A DNA stretch of 64,000 bases from Argopecten irradians (GCF_041381155.1 NC_091144.1:30188980-30252979), one strand, 5' to 3'. Shown: positions 1-10,889, counted from the stretch's first letter. Numbers and translations: made by a program. Notes: a model not told the origin generated them from the letters alone.

Positions 1-61
1 AACCGGCAGATGTGAAACGGAAGTTACGTTATTTCTGTCTGGTGGATTTTGATTGGCTTTT

Positions 62-3000
62 ATGAAAACGAAAGTAAGTTGTAAATTGTTTACAATTTTT
101 GTCTAATTACAACAAATTATTTCATTCTTCTGTGGTATTTCAGTTATATTGATATGGACTTTAAGTTTTTAATGGGTTATTATTTTGCTTAATTCGAATG
201 AGTATAATGCAGGAAACGCCTATGAAAATACCTGAGTAGGTTAATTTGATCAGATGACAACGAAATCGAAGGGAAGTAACTCGGAATATCAACAGGTGCG
301 TGTTTCGGTTCTTTGCCAAAGTTATATCCGCTTAACATGGTGCGGTAGGAATTCTACATTTATGTTCACTTAATTTATTTTCAAAATATCCGACCTGTAA
401 TACTAAAAATTAATCTTGATCTCCAAAGTGGATAACTCATCGGATCAGCACGTCAAAGATCTGAGTATTATTCATTTCGAATTTGGAATTGAATTGAATT
501 TTGAATATTGTTTTGTGAATTTCTGAACATGCATTCGGTTTTGAAAGGAAAATAAATGAAGAAAGGTCATAATTGAGTAATGCATTTATTAAATAAAAAG
601 AATGGTTTAATATATTTGTCGCCTATGCTATTTATGATCATAGGTTGATTTTGGTAATGGACTTAGAGCATGTAAATTGCTTTCCTGAAGATTGTGATAA
701 ACGGATAATGGTGGAGATGTTGAAGATGAATACAGAAAAGCCCTTTATATAACATTATTTCGCATTTACCCGGAGTTGAAAACTTGATGTATGAAGTCAT
801 ACATTATCGTTATCATTTGTTTTCAAATTAAAGATGCTCCACCGCTTACAAATGGTATTTTTTCACTATCAAAAACAGGAGCAAACGATTCAGTAGTATT
901 TTTCTTCAGTTACAAAAGTTACTTACTTTATTTACACCAGTACCACATTTGAAAACTTTGCGCTTCTAATTTTACTTAAAGTTAAAAATATGAAAAATAA
1001 TTAATTGCATCCCGTATATCATATATGGAATGAAGTAATGATTGCGCATGCACCAAAGGCGAAATGAATTATTTTATGTTATTTTTTGTGTTAATTGAGC
1101 ATATATATACACGATTAAACGAATATTATTTATGCTCTGTCGGCGGTGGAGCATCTTTAACTTAATCATTTCTAGAAGAAATGAAAATCTTGGTATGATT
1201 TAGTATATTTCTAAAAGTTCCTGGGCTAATACATTGGTAAATAAATAAATTGGTAAATAAATAAATAAACAAAGCCAATACTTGATATACAGCCTGTTGA
1301 TGATGGCGGGGTGTGTTAATTATACGTGTATTTTCTAATATGAATCCTAATTTATCTTGCCTCTGCTATCCGCCTTCGTGTTTGATTGTATATTATTGTG
1401 ATATACATATATGCATCATCAATCTTGTTAAAATACAGATCGCCATTACATAACGTATGGTGATCTGACGGCCATGCCAGATAGTTCATGGTCATAACGT
1501 AGTGTATAATATGGTAATCTATATTTTAATCATATTGTTCACATCTCCATATCACTTTGATTTTTGTCGGAGTCTTCTAGTTGATTACATACAATGAATT
1601 TGTCGTTAAGTACGCAAACAGATTTCCCGAGAATTGCTTTTGGCAGGTCATTTATATACCAATGTACGATGAAGAGGATATGACCCAGAACACTACCTTG
1701 GTGAACTCCACTATCTATTTGTACTCAGTCAGAATTTATTTTATTTCCGCGTACCTCAACTTTCATGATATTTTAGACCCCTTGAGTTCCGAAGCTTACC
1801 GTCTCATTTCTTCCGAAGCGCCTCGGTTTTCTGCATGGCAGACATTTTGTCTGTTCGTGGAATCACCACTTCAAACCACGTGATTCCCGACAGTGTACGT
1901 GAAGGTGGAAAGCCTTAGACTCTAAATTTCTAAAGTTTTGTTTGGTTAGTCACAAAATGTTACCGATAATTTCTATTATAATTTTATTAAAACGATATGG
2001 GTTTTATAGGCCTCGGAATGATCGGAAGGGAACGACACAAGGTCATCATCCGAAGATGGTGATGACGTCGTCATCGATCTGGAGGATGAGGTAATTTAAG
2101 TTTTATTACATCTACCTGGTATTTTATTGGATTTTCTCAATACGTAAGAGATATCATTGCCGATATCAAACTGTAAATTGCATTTGATATATACATATGA
2201 CATGTTTATAAACTGTTTTCAAGTGCTATATTGTATTTTTTCATTGATCATAATGTATTAATTTGTTTGTTAAGGTAGAAGACAAAGAATGACCTTCAGT
2301 GGTATGTATCTCTGCAAATAAAGTATTTTTTCTTAAGACAATTCTATTCTGGTCCAATTTTCAATCTTGTTGTAATTAGCATTAAACCTAAAACAAAAAT
2401 AACAAAAATAATAATACAATTTTCTAAAGACGTATTTGAACACACAGTTTAGTAAGTTTTCTGGCGCTTGATCAAGCTAAATATGACATTTAAATAATGC
2501 TACCATCTACATATCATTACGGAAATCTTACACAATCAAGATATTATTAATATCCCCACCAAAGAATACTGCTGTTCTTAACAGTATAATTGCAGGTTGC
2601 AACCAACTCGGCAAATGACCTTGAGGAATCAAAGTCAAATACTTCGAGCAAAGTAAGTAGCTGAAACCATAGTCGGTTTTACCGACTTTTCCTGTTAATT
2701 AAATCCATAAAAGTAATAAGTTTAAGCATTTTAGTATATGAAATATGAGTTTTTGTCATCCGAGTTTCTCCGAATTCAGCACGACTTATCTTTATTTTGC
2801 AACCCCGTTGCATAACCATTTTTATGATCATTTTGAAATGCCCTGGTTGAACTGTCCTCTCGGGTTTAATATAAATCCATAAACCTTTTGAAACTTAAAA
2901 CTATTAAATTAAAAAACATTTTCGTATTATTTTAGGACGGAGATGATATGCCCATCCTTGCCTCACCATGTTACAGGAATAAGCGAAAAGTAATACGTTT

Positions 3001-5472
3001 CATTCAACAAACAATCAATATTATGAACAAGCTCACTGACAAATGTCTACAGGGAAACGCAAAATCAGATTACGTACAGGTTTAATATTGTGATTTAAAA
3101 TGATCTAATTACAGTTCATGTTTTCATTTCAACTCCTGTAACGTTATTTGTGTCCATTGATTGTTTATAATTTTGTCATTTCTTCTAGGTGGACACTACA
3201 GATGGGAGCAACGTTAACAGTGAACTGGAAGATCCAGCAATTATAGAGGTAACGATAAACGTAATTAAGAACCAACACTATCAATCTTTAAGTAAGTCAA
3301 CTTGTGGACACACATTGTTTTTAATTAACAACTCTGTTAATACGATAATTTTTGTCACTCAGACCCAAAATTTACTTCGTATTATCCGAGTTCTTCGAGT
3401 TTTCCGAATTCGAAATATCCGAGTTAAAACAAATATAAAGAGGAAATTCGGCCAGGACCGTCAAAGTACTTCGTATTAAGCCGGGTTGTCGAATTATCCG
3501 AGTTCGTATCAACCAAGTTCCACTGTTTCACTTAAAAAAAACTTTTACTGTTTTCTACTGGTTATGTGCATTGTACATTGTTTACTATTGAAGGTGACGG
3601 ACAAAACTTTAAAATCGATGAGATGGCATCATTTGACAAGGTATTTCGTTTGTTTAATCTACTGTAACGTTGACTAATTTATTTTGAATTACCACAAACA
3701 CTACAGAAATACAGTTTTACAACAACATGTTCCAGTTAATTGTGATAACGTACATTGAATAAAAAAATGTCATATGAACCTTAAATAATTTATAGAATGA
3801 ATATGAAAGAAAATCACAAATTGTATTGCTAAACACTATATCTCACCTTACATGTTTTTCTCACACAAACCGCTTATTTATTTCAATAACTATGGTTTGC
3901 ATTGTTTGCCGTTGATAAGAAAGAAAAGAGAGCGGCAGGCGGTGAGTTATCATTGATTTGTTTTGTAATTGCTTGTAATGTCTGTATTGTTTAAAAAATG
4001 CCATTGTGACAAAAATTATACATAGAGTAAATGAGACGTTTTCATAACTTGAACAATGACAAAGTTGAAAATAATGTCATATGTTTAAAAATTTTAACAA
4101 ATTTTCTGTCATGAAAATATGACAGTTGAAGATGATGTCATATGTTTTAAAATTTCAATAAATTTTATTTCATAAAAATATGAAAATGGACTATTTTACT
4201 TTGGTTTGTGCAGATGGCAGAGAGTATAGAGATATAACTACGCGGGGAAGAAACAAAGCAAATCTGTGTCGTTTACCCAACTTACGGGGGGGGGGGGGGC
4301 ATTTGAAAGAGAATTTGGGCTCGAGGATTCCTTGAAGGTACTGACAAAATGCAATCAATTCAATGTTTCAATATCCATCTATATTCTGCATCTTAGTTAT
4401 ACTGATTATTTTTTAAATATATCGAATTATCCGGCTTTCCTATGAAAACTATAGATGTTATTTGATTTCTAATGAAAATTCATGTTAACAACACACGTGT
4501 ATCAGAATTCCTAAGCATTTTGTGTCAATTTTTTATCAAAATCAAAATCAGAAGAAAAATATTATGTCACAGTGTTTTATCAGGGATGTTGTCAAAAGAA
4601 ACGTTGTTAAAGTTAATTCATTTAAACAATCCATCTCTATAAATATATCGCCATGGATAGATTTCTAGTGTAAGTACTCCTAATTATGACATTTATAACT
4701 CGTTATTATAAGCAAACAAAAACAATAAACAATAAGTAAATTTCTCGTAATTACGAAAACAAATAAGTTTTTGTTATTCTACATATACAACAGCCGGTAT
4801 TTGGCTTTCGTATTTTTGTTTAATTACAATAAACAATCTTATAATACACCAAAGAAATAACTTCGTTATATATAAAGTTCGTTGTACTCATGTTGCAAAC
4901 ATATAGGAATTTGACAGGGAATAAAAAACATGATCGTCATAAACGTGATTTAAAAGATAATTTTGTTATATTTTACAGAGTATTTACACGTGGCTTTGTT
5001 GCGAAATTGAGGCTGATGTGTTGCCACCCAAATTTCGGCTGGAATGTAGAAAGCCAGATACTTGTAATGATGACGGCTGTCAACACAGCTATCCGTTGAC
5101 ATCAGAATCAGTATTGAGAAGTAGGATAGCAAGCCTACCAGAGACTGTGTACATCGTGGAAGAGGTACAGTAAATACTGTTATTGTGAGTTAAAAAAATA
5201 CCAACTGTTCATTGATACCAACTTCGCTAGCCAAGGGTATTAGTCCGCTTCTCTTTCTAGTAGGAAGAGAATCGGACTTAATTAATACCCATTGGCTAGC
5301 GAAGTTGCATTGATACCAGAGTAGTATTTCACAAAGATGAAATTTTAAAAAAGGTCCAATCATATTGTAACAGATTCGCGATTGCACATATATTCCTTAA
5401 ATATACTTTGTTGAACACATGTTTGTTAGTGATATACATTGTAAAGATTTTCTTTTTCTTTTACAGGACTAA
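62..5472 (+). CDS. unrecognised multi-exon gene, manual splice model
   Basis: I do not recognise this protein. Exon-like blocks with AG before and GT after, open in phase 0 at both ends, lie at 254-295 (ATG at 254), 2596-2652, 2936-3079, 3189-3248 and 4979-5164. A last exon from 5467 reads Asp then TAA, after a strong pyrimidine tract. A mini-exon at 62-73 (ATG, donor GTAAGT), 3594-3640, 3920-3941 and 4214-4337 are weaker: 3594-3640 is out of phase with its neighbours, and 4214-4337 contains a 14-G run that breaks frame. Further candidates at 2010-2090 and 2275-2301 each hold one in-frame TGA. The N-terminal half is acidic and Ser/Asn-rich, so likely disordered. Exon 2936-3079 is basic (CYRNKRK). 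The 62-residue exon 4979-5164 carries six cysteines and ends ETVYIVEE. No signal peptide or membrane segment is visible. AATAAA lies at 6007-6012. It could be a decaying gene, or a gene whose 5' part is outside the window. Confidence 0.35.
296..2009. other. AT-rich intron-like stretch
   Basis: No convincing gene. It contains a TAAATAAATAAA-type microsatellite near 1240-1270. A 100-codon open frame at 1581-1883 starts directly after an acceptor-like TCTTCTAG and ends in TGA. It has no good internal donor and its composition is unremarkable, so it is at best an alternative terminal exon of the first gene. Confidence 0.4.
4979..5472 (+). CDS. C-terminal exons of the unrecognised gene (Cys-rich tail)
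   Basis: This is the best supported part of the first gene. Exon 4979-5164 (186 nt, 62 codons) is preceded by TTTTACAG and followed by GTACAG, and is open in the phase its neighbours predict. It contains a CC pair near its start, then a cluster of the form ECRKPDTCNDDGC, then a Leu/Ser-rich stretch. The next acceptor ends at 5466 after a long pyrimidine tract and gives Asp-stop. The spacing of the cysteines suggests a small disulfide- or metal-binding fold. I see no family match I would defend. The 302-nt intron holds an 87-bp hairpin insertion. Confidence 0.4.
5210..5318. mobile_element. 87-bp hairpin element with 11-bp target duplication
   Basis: Arms at 5221-5247 and 5273-5307 are near-perfect reverse complements (ACTTCGCTAGCC at one tip, GGCTAGCGAAGT at the other), with a loop of about 25 nt. 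The same 11 bases, CATTGATACCA, sit immediately outside both tips (5210-5220 and 5308-5318), as expected for a target-site duplication. This looks like a very small foldback or MITE inserted into the last intron of the first gene. Confidence 0.8.
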
Positions 5473-6350
5473 TCTGGCAACTATACGATGACATTGTATG
5501 ATGATGTGCTTTTCATCTAGACAGGTTTTCCAGAAAAATGTAAAACGTGTGATATGCCAGTTCTACCTGTATACTTTTTTGATTCAATGTCTATATTAAT
5601 TCTTTGATATTGTTATATTACATTTAAACGTGTTAATATACAGGATTGTTATTTACTTAAAGTCTAACTTTAAAGGTGAAAAAGAGACAAGGTCAATATT
5701 GACCGATTATAAAATAATAGCTAAATATATAGACGTGTTATTGAGTTTGTTCCTACTACATCTTCAAAGCAAACCAAAGTTTACTTCGTCCAAATATAAG
5801 GGTCTAGTTTAGATACAGTTCTGGGTATACGGGTATATGAGGAGCAAGTAGGATAGTTCGGGTTGGTAGTTTTCTGAATTGGAAGTTTTTAGCGAGGCGG
5901 ATAGTTGAGAGTTGGAGAGTTTAGAGTTTGAAGAGGAGTTACTGTTTTAGGACTTAAGTATACAGCCATATTTGATGTGGATTGTGACTAATGTTTATAT
6001 ATTAAAAATAAACTTGTACATAAAACTTCTGCGAATTGTTGTATTACCTGCCCCCGGAACGCTACAATACTATATTCAGTTACATGTAGGGTATAAAAAG
6101 CACTCAACAGTTGGTTAAAGTTTGTCGATTGTTCACAATGCAACCAAAGAAAGTTAGTGCTAAAACATCAAGTATCAGCATGCATGTGAAGAGACTGTAG
6201 TATTTTCCTTAAGATTTGAAATAAGAGTCATACAATGTACACTAAAGCCAGAAACTGCATATAATTGCGTCACTATTGTACACCCTGCTATCATTGTTGT
6301 GAAAATTAAAATGTCCTATATACGTAGTGTCCCAAGCGAAATACTGGTCG
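5473..6350. other. 3'-UTR-like and intergenic DNA
   Basis: It follows the putative terminal exon. AATAAA at 6007-6012 could serve as the poly(A) signal of the first gene. Short open frames here (for example 5630-5812) are AT-rich with no coding character. I see nothing else. Confidence 0.4.
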
Positions 6351-6353
6351 TGT

Positions 6354-6650
6354 GTCATCCTCGATTACCAGGGGTTACGATCACTTACGATCTGTATACC
6401 TGTGGTACATGTCAAAGCAAAACTGAATGCATCCCAGGAGATAAAAAACAGGACCAATCACAGACCTACAAAGACTTCATTTGAAGATTTGTAAAGAGAT
6501 TCGCTCATTTTAAAATTTATACTATGTGCCATTATTCGATTAATTTGATGTACATCCGATGTCGTAAATAGAGTGTTCGGTTTTGCTACGATATGCTTTA
6601 AGTGTATAGTGATCGTAAGTGATCATGGCCCATGGAAATCGAGGATGGCC
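6354..6650. mobile_element. foldback element, family A, copy 1
   Basis: The left arm (about 6354-6400) and right arm (about 6603-6650) are imperfect reverse complements sharing CATCCTCGAT and GATCACTTACGATC. The interior includes GACCAATCACAG, which also occurs inverted inside the copy at 9461-9780, so they are one family. No coding capacity, hence a non-autonomous element. The short open frame at 6299-6484 is part of this repeat. Confidence 0.75.
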
Positions 6651-6957
6651 GTGTGTTGTCTAGTCTGAAAGACAGCAAATACGGTACCGTTATCCAAAGC
6701 AGTGATTTTTTAAGGTACATTCGGGACCGAATAAAGGCCCCTTCCCCTGGAGAAATTTTGCCATATTTTCCCGATTTCATGTAAATATTTTCCCAAATAA
6801 AGAAAAACCCAAAATATATATATTTTAAGAAAAATACTATGTAAATTTTTCCCAAGTGAAAAGTTACAGGCCCCTGAAATTATTGTGTAAGAAAAATCTA
6901 ATATAGACGTTTACTGTTAAACTATATATTATGGGACATTAATGATTGTGATACTAC

Positions 6958-7250
6958 TGTAGCGGGTTTGGACCGGGTCGATCATCGGTGATCAGGTAGC
7001 TCAGCGGTAGAGCATTCGGCTAGTGTTCGGAAGTCCCGAGTTCGAATCCCGGTTTGGCCGCTACATTTTCTCCTCTCCTGACGCCTAACTAAAATACCCA
7101 TAGTGGTGGTTTAAGGGTCTCGTATATCTTCGAGGGCGAAGACTTTGAAAAAAGGAGGTAGCAGTGTAGCGGTATTGGACTGAGTCGATCGTCGATCATC
7201 TGTAACCAAGTTCGAATACCGGTCTGGCCGCTAAATTTTCTACTCTCGTG
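6958..7250 (+). mobile_element. composite tRNA-derived SINE
   Basis: The first unit carries a box A (TAGCTCAGCGGTAG from 6997) and a box B (GTTCGAATCC, 7040-7049) with tRNA-like spacing, then CCGGTTTGGCCGCTACA and TCTCCTCTCCTG. A linker with CTTCGAGGGCGAAGACTT follows. A second, 5'-damaged unit (about 7165-7250) ends with the same GGCCGCTA...TCTC tail. The same two-unit order recurs near 24.6 kb and 52.8 kb. The acceptor arms pair poorly, so I read it as a SINE and not a functional tRNA gene. Confidence 0.8.
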
Positions 7251-7589
7251 TTACACTACGGTATCCTTATTTCTGATGTTTTACAAATATGCCCGAATAT
7301 AGATTGGCGTGAGCAAGATACTAATTTAGTACCGTTTTTAAAATATGACATCTTCAAACGTTTTCATACTCGACATTTCTAAACACTACTTCGTAATTGC
7401 AAGCAATGAAAAGAACATTTTATCAGTCAATCGGCTTATCAAATGACAGGGTCATATTATAGGTCACGTCTATTTACACATGTAATATATGTAAATATAC
7501 TTAACCTATCTTTTCCTTATCTCATTATAATGAACGAGACCCTGCGATCTAATGCTATACTCTTTATTAAAGTCGGTTTGCTTGACAAC

Positions 7590-7816
7590 TTATGCATTCT
7601 GATCTACCCACAGGCGTTTGGCTCTATGGACATTTTACTCTCTTTATGTATGTAAAACTGTGTCGACACAGTATTATATAAAGAGAGAGAAAGGAGAAAA
7701 TGGGGATAGAGCAAAACGCCTGTGATCTACCAAAGCTATACTTCCTCTCGTTGCACTTGGTACGGACCGGGGAAAACTAAGGGAAAATAACTCCGGTAGA
7801 TCAGAATGCCCCTTAT
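7590..7816. repeat. nested palindromic element downstream of GT31 gene 1
   Basis: An outer pair (GCATTCTGATCTACC near 7594 against GGTAGATCAGAATGC near 7795) encloses a second pair (GATCTACCCACAGGCGTTTG at 7601 against CAAAACGCCTGTGATCTACC near 7710). The centre at about 7659-7672 is CTGTGTCGACACAG, itself palindromic. It sits just past the 3' end of the minus-strand GT31 gene, so its transcript could include it. Confidence 0.7.
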
Positions 7817-7907
7817 GTCACTGCATGATTTACGTCAGTTAAAACGATGGACGTGGACTGACAACGAAAAATTATATCGTAAGGAAAACAATCAAAGACA
7901 AATTTTG

Positions 7908-9035
7908 TTACAGATGTATATTAAGCCCATTCGTTTTCAAACGTCTATGACATTGCCAAGCATTTCTTAATTCCGTTGGGTTGTAGCCATGAGCTGTAAG
8001 CGTTGTCCAGAACTGTGTGTCCCAGTAATCCACTTTCCCTGTGTAAAACAACCTGTTATTAATTGGAGCCACGCCAAGTTTATTGGCAACGATGGCTAAG
8101 AAAACATCGTCAAATTTAATATGTTTCGTAAACTGGCTTGCTATTACAAAATCGGTGATGAATTTCATTGACATCACAATACTTCCGGCACTTACGAATG
8201 GCGGGTAAATGTTGTATGGGTAATCAGTTGGACTTACATACCACTTACTACCTTTCCATCTGAACGGATATGACCTTGGATTGACCCAGCCCATATACAG
8301 AGTTTCATTTCCGGTTCCGGTCAATTCAAGTTGCTGAATTAACAAGTCTGTTGCCACATAATAATCGTCATCGACTAACATGACGTAATCACACTCTTTG
8401 CTCGAACTTGCCCATATCAAAGCACCACGTGTTTTCCACGTGTTCATATAATAACTATCATAATAATCAAGTTGTAGTATGTCTCCATAAGTCTGTGTTT
8501 CCTGTTCGATATTTACATCATCCGTCCTTGATTTCCCCAACACAAAAACTCGTTTAAATCCCGATATGAGATCCTCGTTTCCCCATGTTTCCCGAATAGC
8601 TTGTCGTTTCTCCCTGTTTCTAGGGGCAGATTTGATAAGGATTAACAATTTTGTACTGTTTAAACACGTCACTTCCGGTTTTGTTGTAAATGAATATGGA
8701 TATTCGTTAATTTTCCTTGCTGAAGCATATTGTAATCCTTTTCTATAATATTTCACTAACTTCACCATGTCGATATCGAGCGGATATGACGTGTATCTGG
8801 TATCGTTGTAGAATGGTATTTGTACGTGGTTATCAAGTTCAATACTTGTTTGCACTTCCGAAAGCCATCTTGGGTTTTCTAATGAATATAATGTTGAATT
8901 GTTCCGTTCCTTAGCGGCGATACACTCAGTTGATGGATGACTTGAATTTATATTCATGTAAAATAATGTTAATACAACAACAGACAGAAAAGAAACGAGA
9001 GAGAATGAAGTCAGAATTAACTTCACAAAGCTCAT
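7908..9035 (-). CDS. GT31 beta-1,3-galactosyltransferase-like protein 1
   Basis: A 375-residue single-exon gene, the usual length for this family of Golgi type II membrane enzymes that add Gal or GlcNAc in beta-1,3 linkage. A short cytoplasmic tail is followed by a membrane anchor at about residues 4-28, a stem to about 120, then the catalytic domain. Family signatures are visible: LILIKSAPRNREKRQAIRETWG (131-152), the metal- and UDP-binding DDD within MLVDDDYYV (219-227), a YPPFVSAGSIVMS acceptor-side block (277-289), and FDDVFLAIVANKLGV (308-322) matching the family EDV(Y/F)xG block. In that last block Asp replaces the usual Glu and Ala the Gly. N-glycosylation sequons lie at Asn45/46, 77, 126 and 243. 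The start is the first ATG before the anchor. Sugar specificity cannot be read from sequence. It is transcribed away from the paralogue at 12603-13793. Confidence 0.93.
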   Translation of the reverse strand: MSFVKLILTSFSLVSFLSVVVLTLFYMNINSSHPSTECIAAKERNNSTLYSLENPRWLSEVQTSIELDNHVQIPFYNDTRYTSYPLDIDMVKLVKYYRKGLQYASARKINEYPYSFTTKPEVTCLNSTKLLILIKSAPRNREKRQAIRETWGNEDLISGFKRVFVLGKSRTDDVNIEQETQTYGDILQLDYYDSYYMNTWKTRGALIWASSSKECDYVMLVDDDYYVATDLLIQQLELTGTGNETLYMGWVNPRSYPFRWKGSKWYVSPTDYPYNIYPPFVSAGSIVMSMKFITDFVIASQFTKHIKFDDVFLAIVANKLGVAPINNRLFYTGKVDYWDTQFWTTLTAHGYNPTELRNAWQCHRRLKTNGLNIHL

Positions 9036-9235
9036 CTTTTCTGGTCACATGGCCGAAATCCAACTAAGCAGTAATGGGCATATCCACGTGAATAGGTATG
9101 GTCAAGGTTGTCTGAGATACAGATAGTGTGTAAGTTGTAGTTAGCGTTTATCTCGCTGATAAGGCATGAAGACGAATTAATGTTCTCACAGATTAGGTCT
9201 CCGTTACGCTGCGCGCACACGTATGTTATCGTGGG

Positions 9236-9246
9236 TTATATATAAA
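9236..9246 (-). promoter_or_regulatory. possible TATA element of GT31 gene 1
   Basis: On the minus strand this reads TTTATATATAA, about 200 bp upstream of the ATG at 9035. Its position would allow a short 5' UTR. In AT-rich DNA such strings are common, so this is only a candidate. Confidence 0.2.
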
Positions 9247-9460
9247 CTTTAACTTTAGGGTTGAGCATTATATACACATGACAGAAAACCTTCAGCTGAC
9301 ACTTCCTCATCATGTCTACGCTAACCAAGCTTTTTATTTATACCTTCCCCATGCATGTAGATCTGTATTATGTAATGTCCATTTTGCTTTACACAGAGCA
9401 CAGACGCTTGCGTCATGCAAATCATGCATATAAGATATAACGACTTCGGCATCCCCATCG

Positions 9461-9780
9461 TCATTCTCGATACTCAAGGGGTTCCGATCACTTACGATCT
9501 CTACACCCCTGGACTATCTCATAGTAAAACTGGAGCCAACAGAATAGAACAGTTAATTTAGTCATACGATGTACATCAAAAGAGCCCTATGACGGTACAC
9601 TGTGGTTGACTGTGTGGCTTTGATGTTTGGCGTCGCTCTCTCTGTAGTCTTCAAAGGAAATCTTTGCCTGCCTGTGATTGGTCAAATGTTTTCCGCTGAG
9701 CTGCCTTCAATTTCACTATGAGATAGTCCAGGGGTGTAGAGATCGTAAGTGAACGGAACCCCTGGAATATCGAGGATGCC
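9461..9780. mobile_element. foldback element, family A, copy 2
   Basis: Arms at about 9461-9530 and 9714-9778 are reverse complements over roughly 65 bp. They share TCACTTACGATCTCTACACC and CCTGGACTATCTCATAGT, around a 185-bp interior. The termini match copy 1 (6354-6650) and the shorter copy at 14301-14382. It lies in the promoter-side gap between the two divergent GT31 genes. Confidence 0.8.
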
Positions 9781-10238
9781 CCCATCGTGCACTTCTTACA
9801 AACTATACACGACTTTATTCAGGGAAAACTTATCTTTTAACTCCCGCATCTCCCATTACTAACCATTTTATCTACACGAAACACAGGTCTTTGGCTCTAT
9901 ATCAACGGGTACCCCTATACCTAAACATAAACTATACAGGTATACAGTATGCTTCTAAATAGCGATTTTTAAGATGCAAATACCTTTATACATGTCATTT
10001 GGCTGTATAATATTGCCATCAAGTTATTCTATGTGAATTTTTGTCGATATCAATCATTACATATGATACCAGAAATATGTATTATGTATGTATGTATGTT
10101 TCTGAACATATCCATGATGTAATTTATGTGACTAACAAACAACTATTCATATATAGAGCCAAGTGCCTATGCTGACAGGTTGGTAGCAACAGGACCTGGC
10201 GAGATTTTTTAACCACCAGTATACATATATATTATAAG
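9781..10238. other. intergenic DNA between the GT31 genes
   Basis: AT-rich, with a short GTAT/TATG microsatellite near 10083-10100. The stretch near 10165-10225 (GACCTGGC followed by a T-run and AACCACCAG) resembles one arm of the palindrome at 10731-10804. No coding evidence. Confidence 0.4.
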
Positions 10239-10351
10239 ACTCTTTCATATGTGGATATGAAGGATAGGGATATTCTACCGGAGGGTTTTGCAACATTTTG
10301 TGATCCCGAGGGTAGAATATCCCTATCCTTCATATCCACTTATGAAAGAGT
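10239..10351. repeat. near-perfect hairpin, about 40-bp arms
   Basis: Left arm 10239-10279 and right arm 10311-10351 are almost exact reverse complements (GGATATGAAGGATAGGGATA against TATCCCTATCCTTCATATCC), with a 31-nt loop. A second, wider pair (TTTCTTTCATACC near 10356 against GGTATGAAAGAAA near 10686) suggests nested foldbacks. The open frames over this block are repeat translation. Confidence 0.85.
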
Positions 10352-10730
10352 ATTTTTCTTTCATACCTCGACGTTTTTAATTTATAGCAATTTTACAACT
10401 ATATTATCCCGCCATTTTGAAATAAATTCGAAGAAATCCACGGCGGACAGACAATTTTTCATGCATCCGAAAAAAGATGATATTTTCAACAAAAACTCCT
10501 TTGTTTGCATCTTTTATAGTAAAATCAGTCAGGTTTGTGAAAAAAAAATGTAATAGAAAATTACCGAGAAAATGGAAATTTTGTTGACACCGTGACGTCA
10601 CGAGGCTTTATTGCATGGGTAGCCATGCAATACAGCCTCAGACGGCATGAGCGTATTGCCCTAGACTAGCCAGTATTACACCCGTAGGTATGAAAGAAAT
10701 TATAATACATGTATAATATATATGTAAACT

Positions 10731-10804
10731 GTTGGTTCAAATTTTTCGTGCCAGGTCCCTCCGTATAGATCACAGGGACCTGGCACGATTTTTTTATAAC
10801 CAAC
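10731..10804. repeat. palindrome with CCAGGTCCCT/AGGGACCTGG arms
   Basis: Arms 10731-10760 and 10774-10804 pair around a 13-nt loop, with tips GTTGGTT and AACCAAC. Related half-copies lie at about 10175-10225 and 10845-10885 (CTGTTGGTTAAACG...CGTGCCGGGTCTCT). This is a local cluster of one palindromic repeat type. Confidence 0.8.
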
Positions 10805-10889
10805 GATATACATGTTATACTATAATTTATATATATATACTGTTGGTTAAACGTTTTCGTGCCGGGTCTCTGTGGTATAGATTAAGGTG

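Noticed and set aside
2010..2301. Selenoprotein reading of the two in-frame TGAs
   Set aside because: No selenoprotein motif around either TGA and no recognised SECIS. Pseudogenisation, skipped exons or sequencing error are simpler.
4979..5164. IL-17-like or other cytokine identity for the Cys-rich exon
   Set aside because: A Trp and several cysteines in a row gave a loose resemblance, but the spacing does not fit the family pattern and there is no signal peptide.
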